A stretch of 64,000 nt of DNA from Lysinibacillus sp. BPa_S21 (GCF_023337795.1 NZ_JALIRS010000005.1:62001-126000); one strand, 5' to 3'; counted from the first letter of the stretch, positions 9,857-19,477 are shown. The notes: generated from the sequence alone by a model not told the origin. Numbers and translations are program-made.

Positions 9857-11398
9857 TTATGCATCAATAATTTGCTTATAATATTTCAAGATTATCTGTA
9901 AATGCTTGATTGCGATCTCAAAATCTGGCTGAATAACAGATAGCTGTATGAAATTTCTTTGACGTAAGTATTGGCTATCCGCATGAACATAATAACCATT
10001 TAAATTTAAATCTCTCTGTAGATTTGCCAAAGCCTCAGGCAGTTGTAACGTGATTAGCATCGGATACTGTCTAGTTGAAACTTGATAGTCCATAAATGGT
10101 AGCTGCAGCAATGTTTCAAAACGTTGTTGTAGCTGACCATATCTTTCTGGATATGCCTGTAAAGCTGTAGTCACATTTGCAACAAGTACGGCTGGTAATG
10201 TAAACGGAATCGATCCTTGCTGGTAATTCCCTAAATCTAAATACGCAGGTAATGTTGAAGAAGATTTCACCAGATTTTGCGAAAAAACAAAAGCCAAGCC
10301 ACTAAGTGCACCAATAGCTTTTCCACTCACCGCAGTCGCTAAATAACAATCTTTTAAAGAAAATGGCATTGCTCCAAAGGAACTGATGCAATCCATGCAA
10401 AGCTTTATATTATATCGCTTAGTAAGCTGTACAATTTCCTTTATATCATTACAAGTACCAGTCGATGTTTCCCCATGTACGACAAGAAGCCATTGATACG
10501 TTCTTTTTTGTAAATAAGCGTCTAACTTATTTGAATCAAACGGTCTTCCCCAATCTTGCTCCATTACATCAAAATCCAATGCCCATCTCTCTGCTTGCTT
10601 TCGAAGACGCTCTCCGAATTCACCATTTGTTAATAGTAGTCCACGTCCTAATTGTTGAGCCTTTAATTGCCCAAGCATAACTTCATTCGCCAATGTTCCA
10701 GTTCCCACAATGGTAGCTACATGCTCCGCTCCAGATAGTTGAAGTAACTTATTTCTCATTTGTTCAAGTAATGATTGAAAGCCTAATGAACGATGAGAAA
10801 GCTCAGAAAACATAATTGGTTCGCACTGTTTCACCGGGCCAGGATAAAATGTATGACACTCCTTCGCCAGTCTTTGCTGCAAAGACCTTTCAAACTGCTG
10901 TCTCGTTAATACCATTGGTAAAAATAAAGCATCCTCTGTCCCTGTAGCAGGCGCAAATTGGGTAAACCCCATTTGCTTATATAGTTTCTCTTCACGGGTA
11001 GTACCTGAAATAACAGCTGCCGAATAACCTTTTTCATATGCAAAAGCAGTTAGGGCCTGAGTCAATTTCAGCAATACTCTTCCTGTTCGATATGCCTTCT
11101 TAACGGCAAGCAATCTAACTTCACATAGCTTAGTTCCAATCTCTTTTGATAAATACTGCTCAACCTTTCCTATCTTTTCATCAATTGAAAACGGCCTTTG
11201 ATCTCTAAATGCCAGCATACCTATAAGTTCTATTCCTTTATAAACAACAATATATGTATTCTCATGATGAAAACGATCTACTTTTTTTCTTTCGGAGTTT
11301 GGTTTATGCTGCGGAATTTCTTCGACAAAGGTTTCGTAATTTAATCGCGCAATCTCCTCAAACTCTGCTTCTGTATGCGCAATTTTGCACCAATACAT
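9857..11398 (-). CDS. Fused GNAT domain and class V PLP-dependent aminotransferase
   Basis: A 513-residue, two-domain protein. Residues 1-170 look like a GNAT or autoinducer-synthase-type acyltransferase, with the acceptor-recognition pattern CEVRLLAVKKAYRTGRV and a YKQMGF strand near 150. Residues 180-513 are a class V aminotransferase, with substrate motif YPGPV, GTGTLANE, HGETSTGT, MDCISSFGA and probable PLP lysine in SGKAIG. It starts at an ATG behind GGAAGTGAAG, 4 bases after a PlsY paralogue on the same strand. The two probably form one operon. Substrates are unknown; an acyl transfer coupled to transamination is a guess from the fusion. Confidence 0.8.
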   Translation of the reverse strand: MYWCKIAHTEAEFEEIARLNYETFVEEIPQHKPNSERKKVDRFHHENTYIVVYKGIELIGMLAFRDQRPFSIDEKIGKVEQYLSKEIGTKLCEVRLLAVKKAYRTGRVLLKLTQALTAFAYEKGYSAAVISGTTREEKLYKQMGFTQFAPATGTEDALFLPMVLTRQQFERSLQQRLAKECHTFYPGPVKQCEPIMFSELSHRSLGFQSLLEQMRNKLLQLSGAEHVATIVGTGTLANEVMLGQLKAQQLGRGLLLTNGEFGERLRKQAERWALDFDVMEQDWGRPFDSNKLDAYLQKRTYQWLLVVHGETSTGTCNDIKEIVQLTKRYNIKLCMDCISSFGAMPFSLKDCYLATAVSGKAIGALSGLAFVFSQNLVKSSSTLPAYLDLGNYQQGSIPFTLPAVLVANVTTALQAYPERYGQLQQRFETLLQLPFMDYQVSTRQYPMLITLQLPEALANLQRDLNLNGYYVHADSQYLRQRNFIQLSVIQPDFEIAIKHLQIILKYYKQIIDA

Positions 11399-11402
11399 TT
11401 CT

Positions 11403-11963
11403 TCACTTCCTTCTCTCTAATGACTCTTTAATATTTGACATATGCTTCATAAGCATAAAAATAATTGCTACTAGTAACGGAATATATAAAGATAATTTAT
11501 CTGTATACATAATCGCTCCAACATATAATAGAAAGCCACCTAGCATACTAAGTGTTAAACTTCTAGTGATACTTAGTGTAATAGCTGTCCCTACAACCAT
11601 CATTAAAAATAAGCTCGGGGATAATGCCAGACCCACACCTATAAAAGTTGCTACCCCTTTTCCCCCATTAAACTTTAACCAAAACGGAAACAGATGACCA
11701 AGGATGCACAAACTAGCGCCTAAAATAATTTCCCATTCTTCGAAATGCATAAAACGCCCTGCACCAACAATGAGCGCACCTTTTAAAGAATCCCCTAAAA
11801 AAGTCCATAGAAAAGCATCTTTCCCAATCACACTACCAGCATTTCTAGCCCCTAAGTTTTTACTTCTTTCTTCCTGTAAATTAACACCATAAACTTTTCC
11901 AACGACATAAGCCGTCATAAAGTTTCCTGTCATGTAACTTAGTACCCAATAAAAACCAAGCAT
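11403..11963 (-). CDS. PlsY-family glycerol-3-phosphate acyltransferase paralogue
   Basis: Integral membrane protein of 186 residues with about five hydrophobic segments. PlsY motif 2 is well kept (GHLFPFWLKFNGGKGVAT). Motif 1 is altered: SKNLGARNAGS stands where PlsY normally has SGNIGATN. It may therefore use a different acceptor or donor from housekeeping PlsY (acyl-phosphate to G3P). The ATG at 11963 was chosen because AAAGGTG lies 7 bases upstream. It is followed almost directly by the GNAT/aminotransferase fusion, so the pair likely work in one lipid-related pathway. Confidence 0.75.
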   Translation of the reverse strand: MLGFYWVLSYMTGNFMTAYVVGKVYGVNLQEERSKNLGARNAGSVIGKDAFLWTFLGDSLKGALIVGAGRFMHFEEWEIILGASLCILGHLFPFWLKFNGGKGVATFIGVGLALSPSLFLMMVVGTAITLSITRSLTLSMLGGFLLYVGAIMYTDKLSLYIPLLVAIIFMLMKHMSNIKESLERRK

Positions 11964-12089
11964 TTCTTTCACACCTTTTTATCAGCTTCGATTAGAGAAA
12001 TTATGTCTGATTATCCTAACGTAAGGTTAATTTCCGTTCCGGGCGGGTCTTTCATTTTGAGCGTCGGATGAGACATATGATTTTCTTTT

Positions 12090-12480
12090 CGTCACTTCAG
12101 CTCTTCTTTCCGTCACTTCGGCTCTTTCATCCATCGCTCCGCTCTCTATCCGCCACTTTGACTCTTTCATCCTTCACTTCGACTCTTCCATCCGTCGCTC
12201 TGGCTCTTCTTTCCGTCACTTTGACTCTTCCATCCGTCGCTCCGCTCTTTATCCGTCACTTCGACTCTTCCATCCGTCGCTCTGGCTCTTTTTTCCGTCA
12301 CTTTGACTCTTTCATCCGTCGCTCTGGCCCTTCTTTCCGTCGCATCGCTCTTTATCCGTCACTTCGGCTCTTCTTTCCATCACTTTAACTCTTCCATCCG
12401 TCGTTCTAGCTCTTCTTTCCGTCACTTCGGCTCTTCCATCCGTCGCTCCGCTCTCTATCCGCCACTTTGACTCTTCTTTC
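12090..12480. repeat. Tandem array, 21-bp unit (19 units)
   Basis: Nineteen head-to-tail degenerate units of the type CGTCACTTTGACTCTTCCATC. Fifteen are 21 bp and four are 19 bp. Units alternate between a CAC-TTNGACTCT and a CGCTCTGGCTCT flavour, suggesting higher-order doubling. The array fills the gap between the PlsY paralogue and ypdA and ends at the ypdA terminator. Open frames through it reflect the 7-codon period and do not look like genes. Confidence 0.9.
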
Positions 12481-12483
12481 CAG

Positions 12484-12517
12484 AAAAAAGCTGTATAAGC
12501 AACATGCCTATACAGCT
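12484..12517 (-). terminator. Intrinsic terminator after ypdA
   Basis: Minus-strand stem AGCTGTATA / TATACAGCT followed by TTTTTTCT, immediately after the ypdA stop. Confidence 0.85.
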
Positions 12518-12524
12518 CCTCTTG

Positions 12525-13490
12525 CTATTTTCCTCTTTCCGCAATTGTCTTTGCAATACAATCGCCATGGAAACGGCCATTTTCAATAAATATTTCATTG
12601 GCATTATTCCCTGCTGCAATCACTCCTGCAATGAATAATCCTTCTACATTCGTTTCCATCGTTTCTGCATTAAAGAATGGACGACCCGTTTCATAATCAA
12701 TAGAAACACCCATTGCACGAATAAAAGAATGATCTGGATGATAGCCTGTCATTGCAAAAACAAAATCATTTTTTATCGTTTTCTTACTACCATCAATTTC
12801 GATTACGGCCTCATGCTCACGGATTTCCAATATATTTGTATTGAAATGCATTTGGACTTCTTCATTTCGTACTACTCCTTCAAATTCTGGTAAAACCCAT
12901 GGCTTGATGCTAGGTGAATACTCACTCCCACGATAGACAACCGTAACGCGAGCACCAGCCTTATTCAATTCAAGTGCCGCATCCACTGCCGAATTTTTCC
13001 CACCTATTACAAGAACATCAGTATCAAAAAATTCATGCCCCTCTTTAAAGTAATGGAATACTTTCGGTAATTTCTCACCTGGGATGTTTAAATAATTTGG
13101 ATGGTCATAGTAACCCGTTGCAATCACAACATAAGGTGTTGTATAGACTTCTTTATCTGTCGTTACTGTAAACAATGCTCCATTTTTTACAACGCTATTT
13201 ACTTTCTCGAAGCGGTTTACTTGAATATCATTTAATCGCACAACTTCTCGATAATAAACTAGGGCTTGATTTCGTTTCGGTTTACGACCTTCAATAATAA
13301 AAGGCACATCACCTATAGCCAGTCGTTCACTCGTACTAAAAAAAGTTTGATGTGTAGGGTAATTGTAAATCGCATTTACGATATTTCCTTTTTCAATGAC
13401 AATTGGCTTTAATCCAATATTTTGCAAGGCTATTGCTGCCGCTAAACCACATGGGCCTCCTCCAACAATAATTGCATCTACTTGCTGCAT
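12525..13490 (-). CDS. ypdA: YpdA family bacillithiol-disulfide reductase
   Basis: FAD/NADPH oxidoreductase that reduces oxidised bacillithiol (Bdr). The 321 residues match the family. The FAD Rossmann motif GGGPCGLAAA lies near residues 10-19 and includes the Cys typical of YpdA. The NADPH motif GGKNSAVDAA is near 160, and the late ATG motif reads FAMTGYHPDH. The ATG at 13490 follows AGGAGTG. Its role depends on bacillithiol being made, which this window does not show. Confidence 0.93.
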   Translation of the reverse strand: MQQVDAIIVGGGPCGLAAAIALQNIGLKPIVIEKGNIVNAIYNYPTHQTFFSTSERLAIGDVPFIIEGRKPKRNQALVYYREVVRLNDIQVNRFEKVNSVVKNGALFTVTTDKEVYTTPYVVIATGYYDHPNYLNIPGEKLPKVFHYFKEGHEFFDTDVLVIGGKNSAVDAALELNKAGARVTVVYRGSEYSPSIKPWVLPEFEGVVRNEEVQMHFNTNILEIREHEAVIEIDGSKKTIKNDFVFAMTGYHPDHSFIRAMGVSIDYETGRPFFNAETMETNVEGLFIAGVIAAGNNANEIFIENGRFHGDCIAKTIAERGK

Positions 13491-13592
13491 TTCTTGACAC
13501 TCCTATCAACTTTGAATCAGCATTTTGCTAATACTTTACTTTTAATAATCGGACTCGCTTCCATTATACGCCTTCTACCGCGTTTTGGTTGT

Positions 13593-14348
13593 TTATTTAT
13601 CCGAAATTTCAATGTCTATAATATGACATTGTGGTCTCGCACCAAGTCGGAAAGGTAATAATGTTGTACCATAGCCATTACTCACTAAGGTCATCACACC
13701 CTCACGCTCCCGATAAGAGCCGTTAGGATGCACACCATATGGACCCAGTCTAATTTGACCACCGTGTAAATGGCCACCAATCATTAAATCTGCTCTATAT
13801 TTCGCACGGACTCTTGCAAAAACACCTGGATTATGTGAGATGAAAACAACTAAGTCCTTCTCTCCTACCTTTGCGAACGCTTCATCAAAGCTATATTTCC
13901 TTGTAGATGTATCTTCAATTGCATTTAGCCAAAAACGGTTTTTTTTAGGTAGTAATACAGCATCATTGGCGATAATTTGAACACCATGTTCCTGTAAAAT
14001 ATTTCTTAATCGCTCTTCACCGACTTCTCTGTCATTATTACCCCATACAAAATAAGTTGGTCCTAGAGGAGTTAATAATTTTAGGTTGTCATGAATACGT
14101 TGAATAGGTGTGCGTCCATCAGCAAAATCTCCACCGATAATAACAGCATCAAAATGACCATCTAACTGCTCAATCATCTGGCGGTTAATGCTGCGTAAAT
14201 GTGTATCCGAAATAAAAAAAAGTCGGATCTTTTCCTGTTCACCCTTTAATAACAATTGATGATGTAAAACATTATTTTCATGTGCCACCTTCAACATATA
14301 AAGCAGGAACGCGATGACTACTAAAATAAATAGTCCAATATAAATCAT
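13593..14348 (-). CDS. ypbG: Membrane-anchored metallophosphoesterase (YpbG-like)
   Basis: Calcineurin-like phosphoesterase of 251 residues with one N-terminal membrane helix (residues 2-19). All metal-binding blocks are present: FISDTHL, GGDFADG, WGNNDRE, SHNP and GGHLHGGQ. The catalytic domain should be an active two-metal phosphoesterase, but the substrate is unknown. The ATG at 14348 is preferred because GGAG and GAGGGA precede it; an upstream in-frame ATG at 14411 lies inside the preceding terminator hairpin. Confidence 0.88.
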   Translation of the reverse strand: MIYIGLFILVVIAFLLYMLKVAHENNVLHHQLLLKGEQEKIRLFFISDTHLRSINRQMIEQLDGHFDAVIIGGDFADGRTPIQRIHDNLKLLTPLGPTYFVWGNNDREVGEERLRNILQEHGVQIIANDAVLLPKKNRFWLNAIEDTSTRKYSFDEAFAKVGEKDLVVFISHNPGVFARVRAKYRADLMIGGHLHGGQIRLGPYGVHPNGSYREREGVMTLVSNGYGTTLLPFRLGARPQCHIIDIEISDK

Positions 14349-14372
14349 TCCCTCACATCTCCTTACGAAAGT

Positions 14373-14408
14373 AAAAAGGCGATTCATACTAATGAAGAAT
14401 CGCCTTTT
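14373..14408 (-). terminator. Intrinsic terminator after the LysM gene
   Basis: Stem AAAAGGCGATTC / GAATCGCCTTTT with T runs on both strands. It lies downstream of the LysM gene and just upstream of ypbG. Confidence 0.8.
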
Positions 14409-14508
14409 CACTAAATCAGACGTACGCCTCGACCATATTTGGTGTTGACGTTTGTCCTTTATTTTATACTAGAAAAACATCATTACCAAAGAATGACACA
14501 AGCTTTTC

Positions 14509-15324
14509 TTACGGTAACTTAATTACTTGCCCAACCTGTACAGTATTAGAAGACATACCGTTTGCTGCACGAATTTTCGCTAGTGTTGCTTCGCTGCCAT
14601 CGCCGTAGTGGTTCAATGCAATCCGATATAGATTTTCATTTGCTTTTACAGTATGGGAACTCGCTTTTGCCGCTTGTTTGGCTTCTTCTGCTTTACGAGC
14701 TTCTTCAGCTTTGCGTGCTTGCTCAGCTTTTCGCGCTTCCTCGGCCTTTCGTGCTTGTTCTGCATTTCTAGCCTCTTGCGCTTTTTTATTCGCTTCTGCT
14801 TGCGCTATTCTAGCTTGCTCAGCTTTTTTAGCTTCCTCGGCCTTTCTAGCTTCTTCGGCCTTCTTGGCTTCTTCTGCTTTCTTGGCTGCTTCTGCCTTTT
14901 TCGCTTCCTCAGAAGCCTTCTGCTCAGCTGCTAATTTCTCAGCATTTTTTTTAGATTTTTCCTTTGTTTTGTCTGCTTTATCGTCTTCTTTCTTTTTGTC
15001 AACTGACACAGGTACCTTATCTTTATTCCCTGACTTATCAATTTCTACCATTTGCTCCGAAGATTTTTTTTCAGCATCTTCCATTGTTGTTCCAGGTTCA
15101 TAGAAATTTAAAAAATAAACTAATATCGATAATGGAATTAAGATAAAAATGACAAAGAGAATCGTCATTAATGGCGGTTTTCGTTTTGTTTTTTTGGACT
15201 TTTTATTGTCATTTCCATTTTTCTTCATTCTTGAAACTCTAGATAAAGCTTCCTGTTCTTTTTGTTCTTCTTCAAAAGATTGACGATGTTCTTCGATTTT
15301 ATCGCGATAATCTTCTTTACTCAT
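14509..15324 (-). CDS. ypbE: LysM protein with Ala/Glu/Lys helical spacer (YpbE-like)
   Basis: Probable cell-wall-binding, single-pass membrane protein of 271 residues. The first ~50 residues are charged and cytoplasmic. A membrane helix follows (PPLMTILFVIFILIPL, about 55-75), then a Lys/Asp-rich stretch, about 90 residues of near-perfect KAEEARKAEQ-type repeats (a long single alpha helix), and a C-terminal LysM domain ending VGQVIKLP. The ATG at 15324 follows TTGGAGGAACGG. The repeat is coding and in frame. Its length probably varies between strains. Confidence 0.88.
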   Translation of the reverse strand: MSKEDYRDKIEEHRQSFEEEQKEQEALSRVSRMKKNGNDNKKSKKTKRKPPLMTILFVIFILIPLSILVYFLNFYEPGTTMEDAEKKSSEQMVEIDKSGNKDKVPVSVDKKKEDDKADKTKEKSKKNAEKLAAEQKASEEAKKAEAAKKAEEAKKAEEARKAEEAKKAEQARIAQAEANKKAQEARNAEQARKAEEARKAEQARKAEEARKAEEAKQAAKASSHTVKANENLYRIALNHYGDGSEATLAKIRAANGMSSNTVQVGQVIKLP

Positions 15325-15339
15325 TCGCCGTTCCTCCAA

Positions 15340-15609
15340 CCTTACTACGCTTTCTATGATTCTATTATGACGAATTTTGCGAAAAAAGTAAATGACCGTA
15401 AGTTATAGTCTAAAAAGGACACATCACCATAACGTGGGGTTGATTGCTATTCCAACTGGTTGTTTTCTGGGGTAATCGATGAGCTGCTTCAGAACGAAAG
15501 ACTTCGTTCTTTTGAAAACACTTCATTTGTCAGTACTTTTCCCTAGTAACTCCTCAGTTTTCCCACGCTAATCAACTAATCAATGAAAACTCTTTCGGTG
15601 GATGAACCT
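15340..15609. other. Intergenic region with decayed inverted repeat
   Basis: About 270 bases without a gene. GTGGGGTTGATT near 15434 and CCACGCTAATCAAC near 15560 form an imperfect inverted pair. This resembles remnants of a dispersed Bacillales intergenic repeat. It also holds the ypbE promoter region. Confidence 0.35.
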
Positions 15610-17052
15610 CTAACAACCCAATAAGAGTTGCTTTAGGCGACTTTCCCATGGAATCATTTCTATTTTCTTCTCTTCCTTCAAGCGTACCTTATTGATTTCA
15701 TCATAATGGATTCCACAATTTTCACAACAGTTTTCTGGTTTTTTCAGCAATTTTTGCCCAAAATACCCGACTAGCTGTTTGCGGATACAGTCTTTTGTCT
15801 GAGTCATTTTATACATTTTATCGACAGCACGATATTTTTCCAGTGCCAAATGATTTAAACGCACTTTAACTTGTTCCATCGTTTCTTGTTGCAGCCAGTA
15901 ATCAAGGACACGAAAAGCGGTCTCACTTAACTCTCCATTTTTCAACATTTGTGAAGGATGCACTTGTTGATTTAGTAGTTCCTGATAACGATCCACATGC
16001 CCAGCTGTTGGCAAATCGCCTGTTACAACAAATTTCGCAAGTTCTTCGTCACCATCACTATAAAGTAAAATTGCGAGAGCCGGTTGACCGTCACGACCTG
16101 CACGGCCAAGTTCCTGCATATAATTTTCTACATTAGCAGGCATCGTTTCGTGGATGACCTGACGAATATCTGGCTTATTGATGCCCATACCAAAAGCATT
16201 CGTGGCCACAATCCAGTCGAGTTCCCCATCAATAAACTGTTGCTGTATAAACTGGCGGTCCTCAGCACCATAACCTGCATGATAAGCTGCTGTTCGTATA
16301 CCAGCCTGTATAAGCGCTTCACTATATTGTTCAGCACGTTTCCGCGAGGACATATATAATATACCCGGTCCTGCCGTCTCTTTAACATGCTGCAAAATCC
16401 AGTGAACTTTATCTGCCTTATCCTCAAATACGACACGCCCAAGATGAATATTCGGCCGATCCACATTGTACAAAAACTCAAATGGTGTATCTAGCGACAA
16501 TGTATCTCGAATATCATTGACTACTTTATTCGTCGCTGTCGCTGATAACGCTAAAACTGGTGGACGATTTACTTGTGAAAACCATTGTCCAATTCGTAAA
16601 TAATCTGGTCGAAAATCAAAGCCCCACTGAGAAATACAATGTGCCTCATCCACTACGATAAGACCTAGCTGCATTTGTGAAAGCTTGTCTTGAACTTGTT
16701 GCTGTAAAAGCATCTCTGGTGACGTAAAAATAAAACGATACTGCTCTAAAAAATGTAAAACATATCGTTTTTCACTTACGGTTAAAAATGAATTTAAGGC
16801 AACTACCCTCTTTTCACCAAAGCGTTTTAGCTCCTCAACCTGATCCTGCATTAGAGACAGCAAAGGAGAAACAATTAAAACTGGTTTCTGCAAGATATAT
16901 CCTGGTAGCTGATAACAAAGTGATTTTCCCATTCCTGTTGGTAATAGAGCAATAACATCTTTTTCTTCAAAAATTGCTTCGATGACCTCTTTTTGGCCTG
17001 GACGAAATGTTGTATAGCCAAAATACTTTGCTAACGTTTGTTCAAGTTCCAT
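15610..17052 (-). CDS. recS: RecQ-family ATP-dependent DNA helicase (RecS-like)
   Basis: 3'-5' superfamily 2 helicase of 480 residues. Walker A is LLPTGMGKSLCYQ (near 37-48), the DEAH box is VVDEAHCISQWG, and motif III is LALSATAT. Motif VI contains ENYMQELGRAGRDGQ. The zinc-binding region is reduced (CCENCG) and the HRDC domain is absent, as in short RecS. It starts one base after the ypbB stop, with its GGAG inside ypbB, so the two are co-translated. Same order as B. subtilis ypbB-recS. Confidence 0.93.
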   Translation of the reverse strand: MELEQTLAKYFGYTTFRPGQKEVIEAIFEEKDVIALLPTGMGKSLCYQLPGYILQKPVLIVSPLLSLMQDQVEELKRFGEKRVVALNSFLTVSEKRYVLHFLEQYRFIFTSPEMLLQQQVQDKLSQMQLGLIVVDEAHCISQWGFDFRPDYLRIGQWFSQVNRPPVLALSATATNKVVNDIRDTLSLDTPFEFLYNVDRPNIHLGRVVFEDKADKVHWILQHVKETAGPGILYMSSRKRAEQYSEALIQAGIRTAAYHAGYGAEDRQFIQQQFIDGELDWIVATNAFGMGINKPDIRQVIHETMPANVENYMQELGRAGRDGQPALAILLYSDGDEELAKFVVTGDLPTAGHVDRYQELLNQQVHPSQMLKNGELSETAFRVLDYWLQQETMEQVKVRLNHLALEKYRAVDKMYKMTQTKDCIRKQLVGYFGQKLLKKPENCCENCGIHYDEINKVRLKEEKKIEMIPWESRLKQLLLGC

Positions 17053-18081
17053 CTACACTTCTCCTTTCGCAAGGACAAGCCTTAGCTGGAAATAACTCAT
17101 ACCTTCAACTACTTCATGCAATGTTTTCAATTTTTTAGTTTGATAGTGTTTCGATGCCTGCCAAACTTTTTCCGCTTCTTCATAAGAGACGAATGGACCA
17201 ATCGAAAAGTTCGGTTCATTCATGGCTAATTCCACCAAATGATCCTCTATTGTACTTTGTTTTAGTTTCCTTATTTGCACAATCTGTTCAATTGAATAGC
17301 CCTGCTCATATAAATGTGCTGTTTGTTGCGCTGAATCAGTTAGTAATGCTTTTACTCTTAATCCTTCCGCAACTTCACCAAGTAACGGGTAATCATTTGT
17401 CTGATGAACTTCATTTAATAACGTATGTAGCAATTCTATAAACGCCAATTGACAATCTAAAACGGTTTCCTTACGTTCACTCGCAAGCTGCTGCCAAGTC
17501 CAGCCCGGTAAACTATGACCACTCAGTCGATAGAGAACGAGCTGTTTATTGGCCTCTGATAAGGGTAACACAGCGAGCACGCGTTCACATTCCTCCAATA
17601 ATCGCTGCTGTATATGTCCATCTTGATAGTTATGCTCTACTAAAAAAGTGCGGACCCAAGACTGAATAGCTGTATCCCTACTAATGGGAGAAAAAGTACG
17701 AACTCCTGCGCTTTGATAGGACAAACTTTGGACAATTAAAGAGAACCTAGCAAAAAACACATGCTCATTTCCCCTATAGTGCCATCCGTCAAATAAAAAA
17801 TCAGAAGTCTGATCCGCTCGTTGTAAACCTAGCTTTTTCATGGAATAGTGACCAGATTCTTGCATTATTAACCAACTATACTGCAAAAACGTAGAAACGG
17901 CTTCATCAAATGTCTTTCTAGGCAATTTAGGTAAAAGACCGAAATAATTATGTAACTGAAATAGGCCTATGTCTTGTATAGTCTGACCAGAACGCTTTCC
18001 TCTTAATACATGATAAGCTGCAGAAATCGTTCGTTCGTTATTTAGTTTTTGAAAGATTTGCAATAAAATTTGATGAAACAT
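17053..18081 (-). CDS. ypbB: Helix-turn-helix protein YpbB
   Basis: A 342-residue protein partnered with recS; function is not established. N-terminal residues 1-40 match the YpbB pattern (LNNERTISAAYHVLRGK, GQTIQDIGLFQL). The C-terminal third contains a helicase-associated HTH-like segment (YEQGYSIEQIVQIRKLKQSTIEDHLVEL), also found in helicase accessory domains. The ATG at 18081 follows GGAGG at 11 bases; upstream in-frame codons to 18135 have no ribosome site. It probably assists RecS or regulates its loading, by context only. Confidence 0.85.
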   Translation of the reverse strand: MFHQILLQIFQKLNNERTISAAYHVLRGKRSGQTIQDIGLFQLHNYFGLLPKLPRKTFDEAVSTFLQYSWLIMQESGHYSMKKLGLQRADQTSDFLFDGWHYRGNEHVFFARFSLIVQSLSYQSAGVRTFSPISRDTAIQSWVRTFLVEHNYQDGHIQQRLLEECERVLAVLPLSEANKQLVLYRLSGHSLPGWTWQQLASERKETVLDCQLAFIELLHTLLNEVHQTNDYPLLGEVAEGLRVKALLTDSAQQTAHLYEQGYSIEQIVQIRKLKQSTIEDHLVELAMNEPNFSIGPFVSYEEAEKVWQASKHYQTKKLKTLHEVVEGMSYFQLRLVLAKGEV

Positions 18082-18185
18082 AGACGCAAATTCCTCCAAT
18101 TTAATAGTATTTATGTTGAAATGTAAGATAAACATCTTTAAAATGAGTATGAAGCTTTATAGGAACATGTAAAAGGAGAGAATGA

Positions 18186-18437
<252 letters not shown>

Positions 18438-18450
18438 TTTTAGTATCTTT

Positions 18451-18483
18451 AAAGGCATCCATAACTGGGTGCCTTTATTTTTT
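18451..18483 (+). terminator. Intrinsic terminator after fer
   Basis: Stem AAAGGCAtCC / GGgTGCCTTT followed by ATTTTTTT, 14 bases past the fer stop. Confidence 0.85.
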
Positions 18484-18649
18484 CCCCTCGTTACAAACGC
18501 CCAAATTAGATTACATGGTTAATACCCCTAGGATAAATATAATTTGGGCTCATCATCAAAAGTTGTGGATGACTTTTGTTAAAACGTATACTATGAAAAA
18601 AGTTGATTGGAGTGGAGACTGGGCGACTCCTTGGGGATTAGCGATAGGG

Positions 18650-18982
18650 GAACGAAGGCTAAAACCATCACATCCTGTGATAACGCCTTCGTGACCAACC
18701 TCGGTGCTGCTGCCGCTTCGCTTTCGCGCAAAAGACATCTGTTGGCCCGAGACTCTGGAGCGAGCAAAGCGAGTGAAGCGGGAAGGGAACGAAGGCTAAA
18801 GGCATCACGTCCTGTGATAACGCCTTCATGACCAACCTCGGTGCTGCTGCCGCTTCGCTTTCGCGCAAAAGACATCTGTTGGCCCGAGACTCTGGAGCGA
18901 GCAAAGCGAGTGAAGCGGGAAGGGAACGAAGGCTAAAGGCATCACGTCCTGTGATAACGCCTTCATGACCAACATCGTGTTG
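18650..18982. repeat. 137-bp tandem repeat (two full, one partial copy)
   Basis: Copies begin at 18650, 18787 and 18924, each opening GAACGAAGGCTAAA. The first two are exactly 137 bp apart and nearly identical; the third breaks off near 18982. Each unit contains self-complementary blocks (GCTTCGCTTTCGCGC, GAGCGAGCAAAGCGAG). The preceding 18598-18649 resembles one end of a dispersed Bacillales REP-like element. The frames through it are repeat artefacts. Confidence 0.85.
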
Positions 18983-19012
18983 CCCCGACGCCCCCAGGAA
19001 GCTCTGCTCTGC

Positions 19013-19182
19013 GCGAAAGCGAAGCGGCAGCGGCAATGTTTTATCTGTGCGAAAGCGAAGCGACAGCTACAAATGTTTTCTGTAGCGAAAGCAAAGCGGC
19101 AGCTACAAATGTTTTCTGTAGCGAAAGCAAAGCGGCAGCTACAAATGTTTTCTGTAGCGAAAGCAAAGCAGCAGCTACAAAG
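19013..19182. repeat. 36-bp tandem repeat of a hairpin unit (5 units)
   Basis: GCGAAAGC recurs at 19013, 19049, 19085, 19121 and 19157, exactly every 36 bp. Units three and four are identical. Each later unit can fold as TGTAGC...GCTACA. There are no unique spacers, so it is not a CRISPR. The same hairpin occurs singly, inverted, at 7766-7792. Confidence 0.9.
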
Positions 19183-19426
19183 CGCCCAGTCGGAACGGAA
19201 ATCAACCATACGTTTTGGTGATGATCCATAATTTAGTTTAATAGATTCGTATAGATTCTTGCTTATACCATATTAATCCATTAAATAATCTTGCAGCAAA
19301 AATGTAAATAACCCCACCAGATTCGTCTCTAACATAGCAGAGATGAATTTTTTTGTACTTTCCAACCTAAAGTTGGTCATTCTTTTCATCTTGTTATTGC
19401 AACCATTTTTTATGTATGATAAGATT

Positions 19427-19443
19427 TTAGTAGTTGGTACTAA
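19427..19443 (+). promoter_or_regulatory. Putative FapR operator upstream of fabI
   Basis: TTAGTAgttGGTACTAA resembles the FapR inverted repeat (TTAGTACC-GGTACTAA), with a perfect right half. It lies just after a plausible -35 TTGTTA (19391) and -10 TATGAT (19415) and so would overlap the transcription start. FapR represses fatty-acid synthesis genes in Bacillales; fabI is a usual target. Confidence 0.65.
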
Positions 19444-19477
19444 TAACAGATATTATTTCATAAAGGGGTTCTTATAG

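Noticed and set aside
12068-12388. 106-codon plus-strand frame
   Set aside because: It runs through the 21-bp array; low-complexity peptide and no ribosome site.
14562-15103. Long plus-strand frames opposite the LysM gene
   Set aside because: They are antisense shadows of the AEEARKAEQ repeat in the minus-strand gene.
19013-19182. CRISPR-like array with 36-bp spacing
   Set aside because: Repeats are directly adjacent with no unique spacers, and no cas genes are present.
18556-19231. Several overlapping frames on both strands (60-127 codons)
   Set aside because: All are products of the 137-bp and 36-bp repeats. Different frames give different peptides and no start signal stands out.
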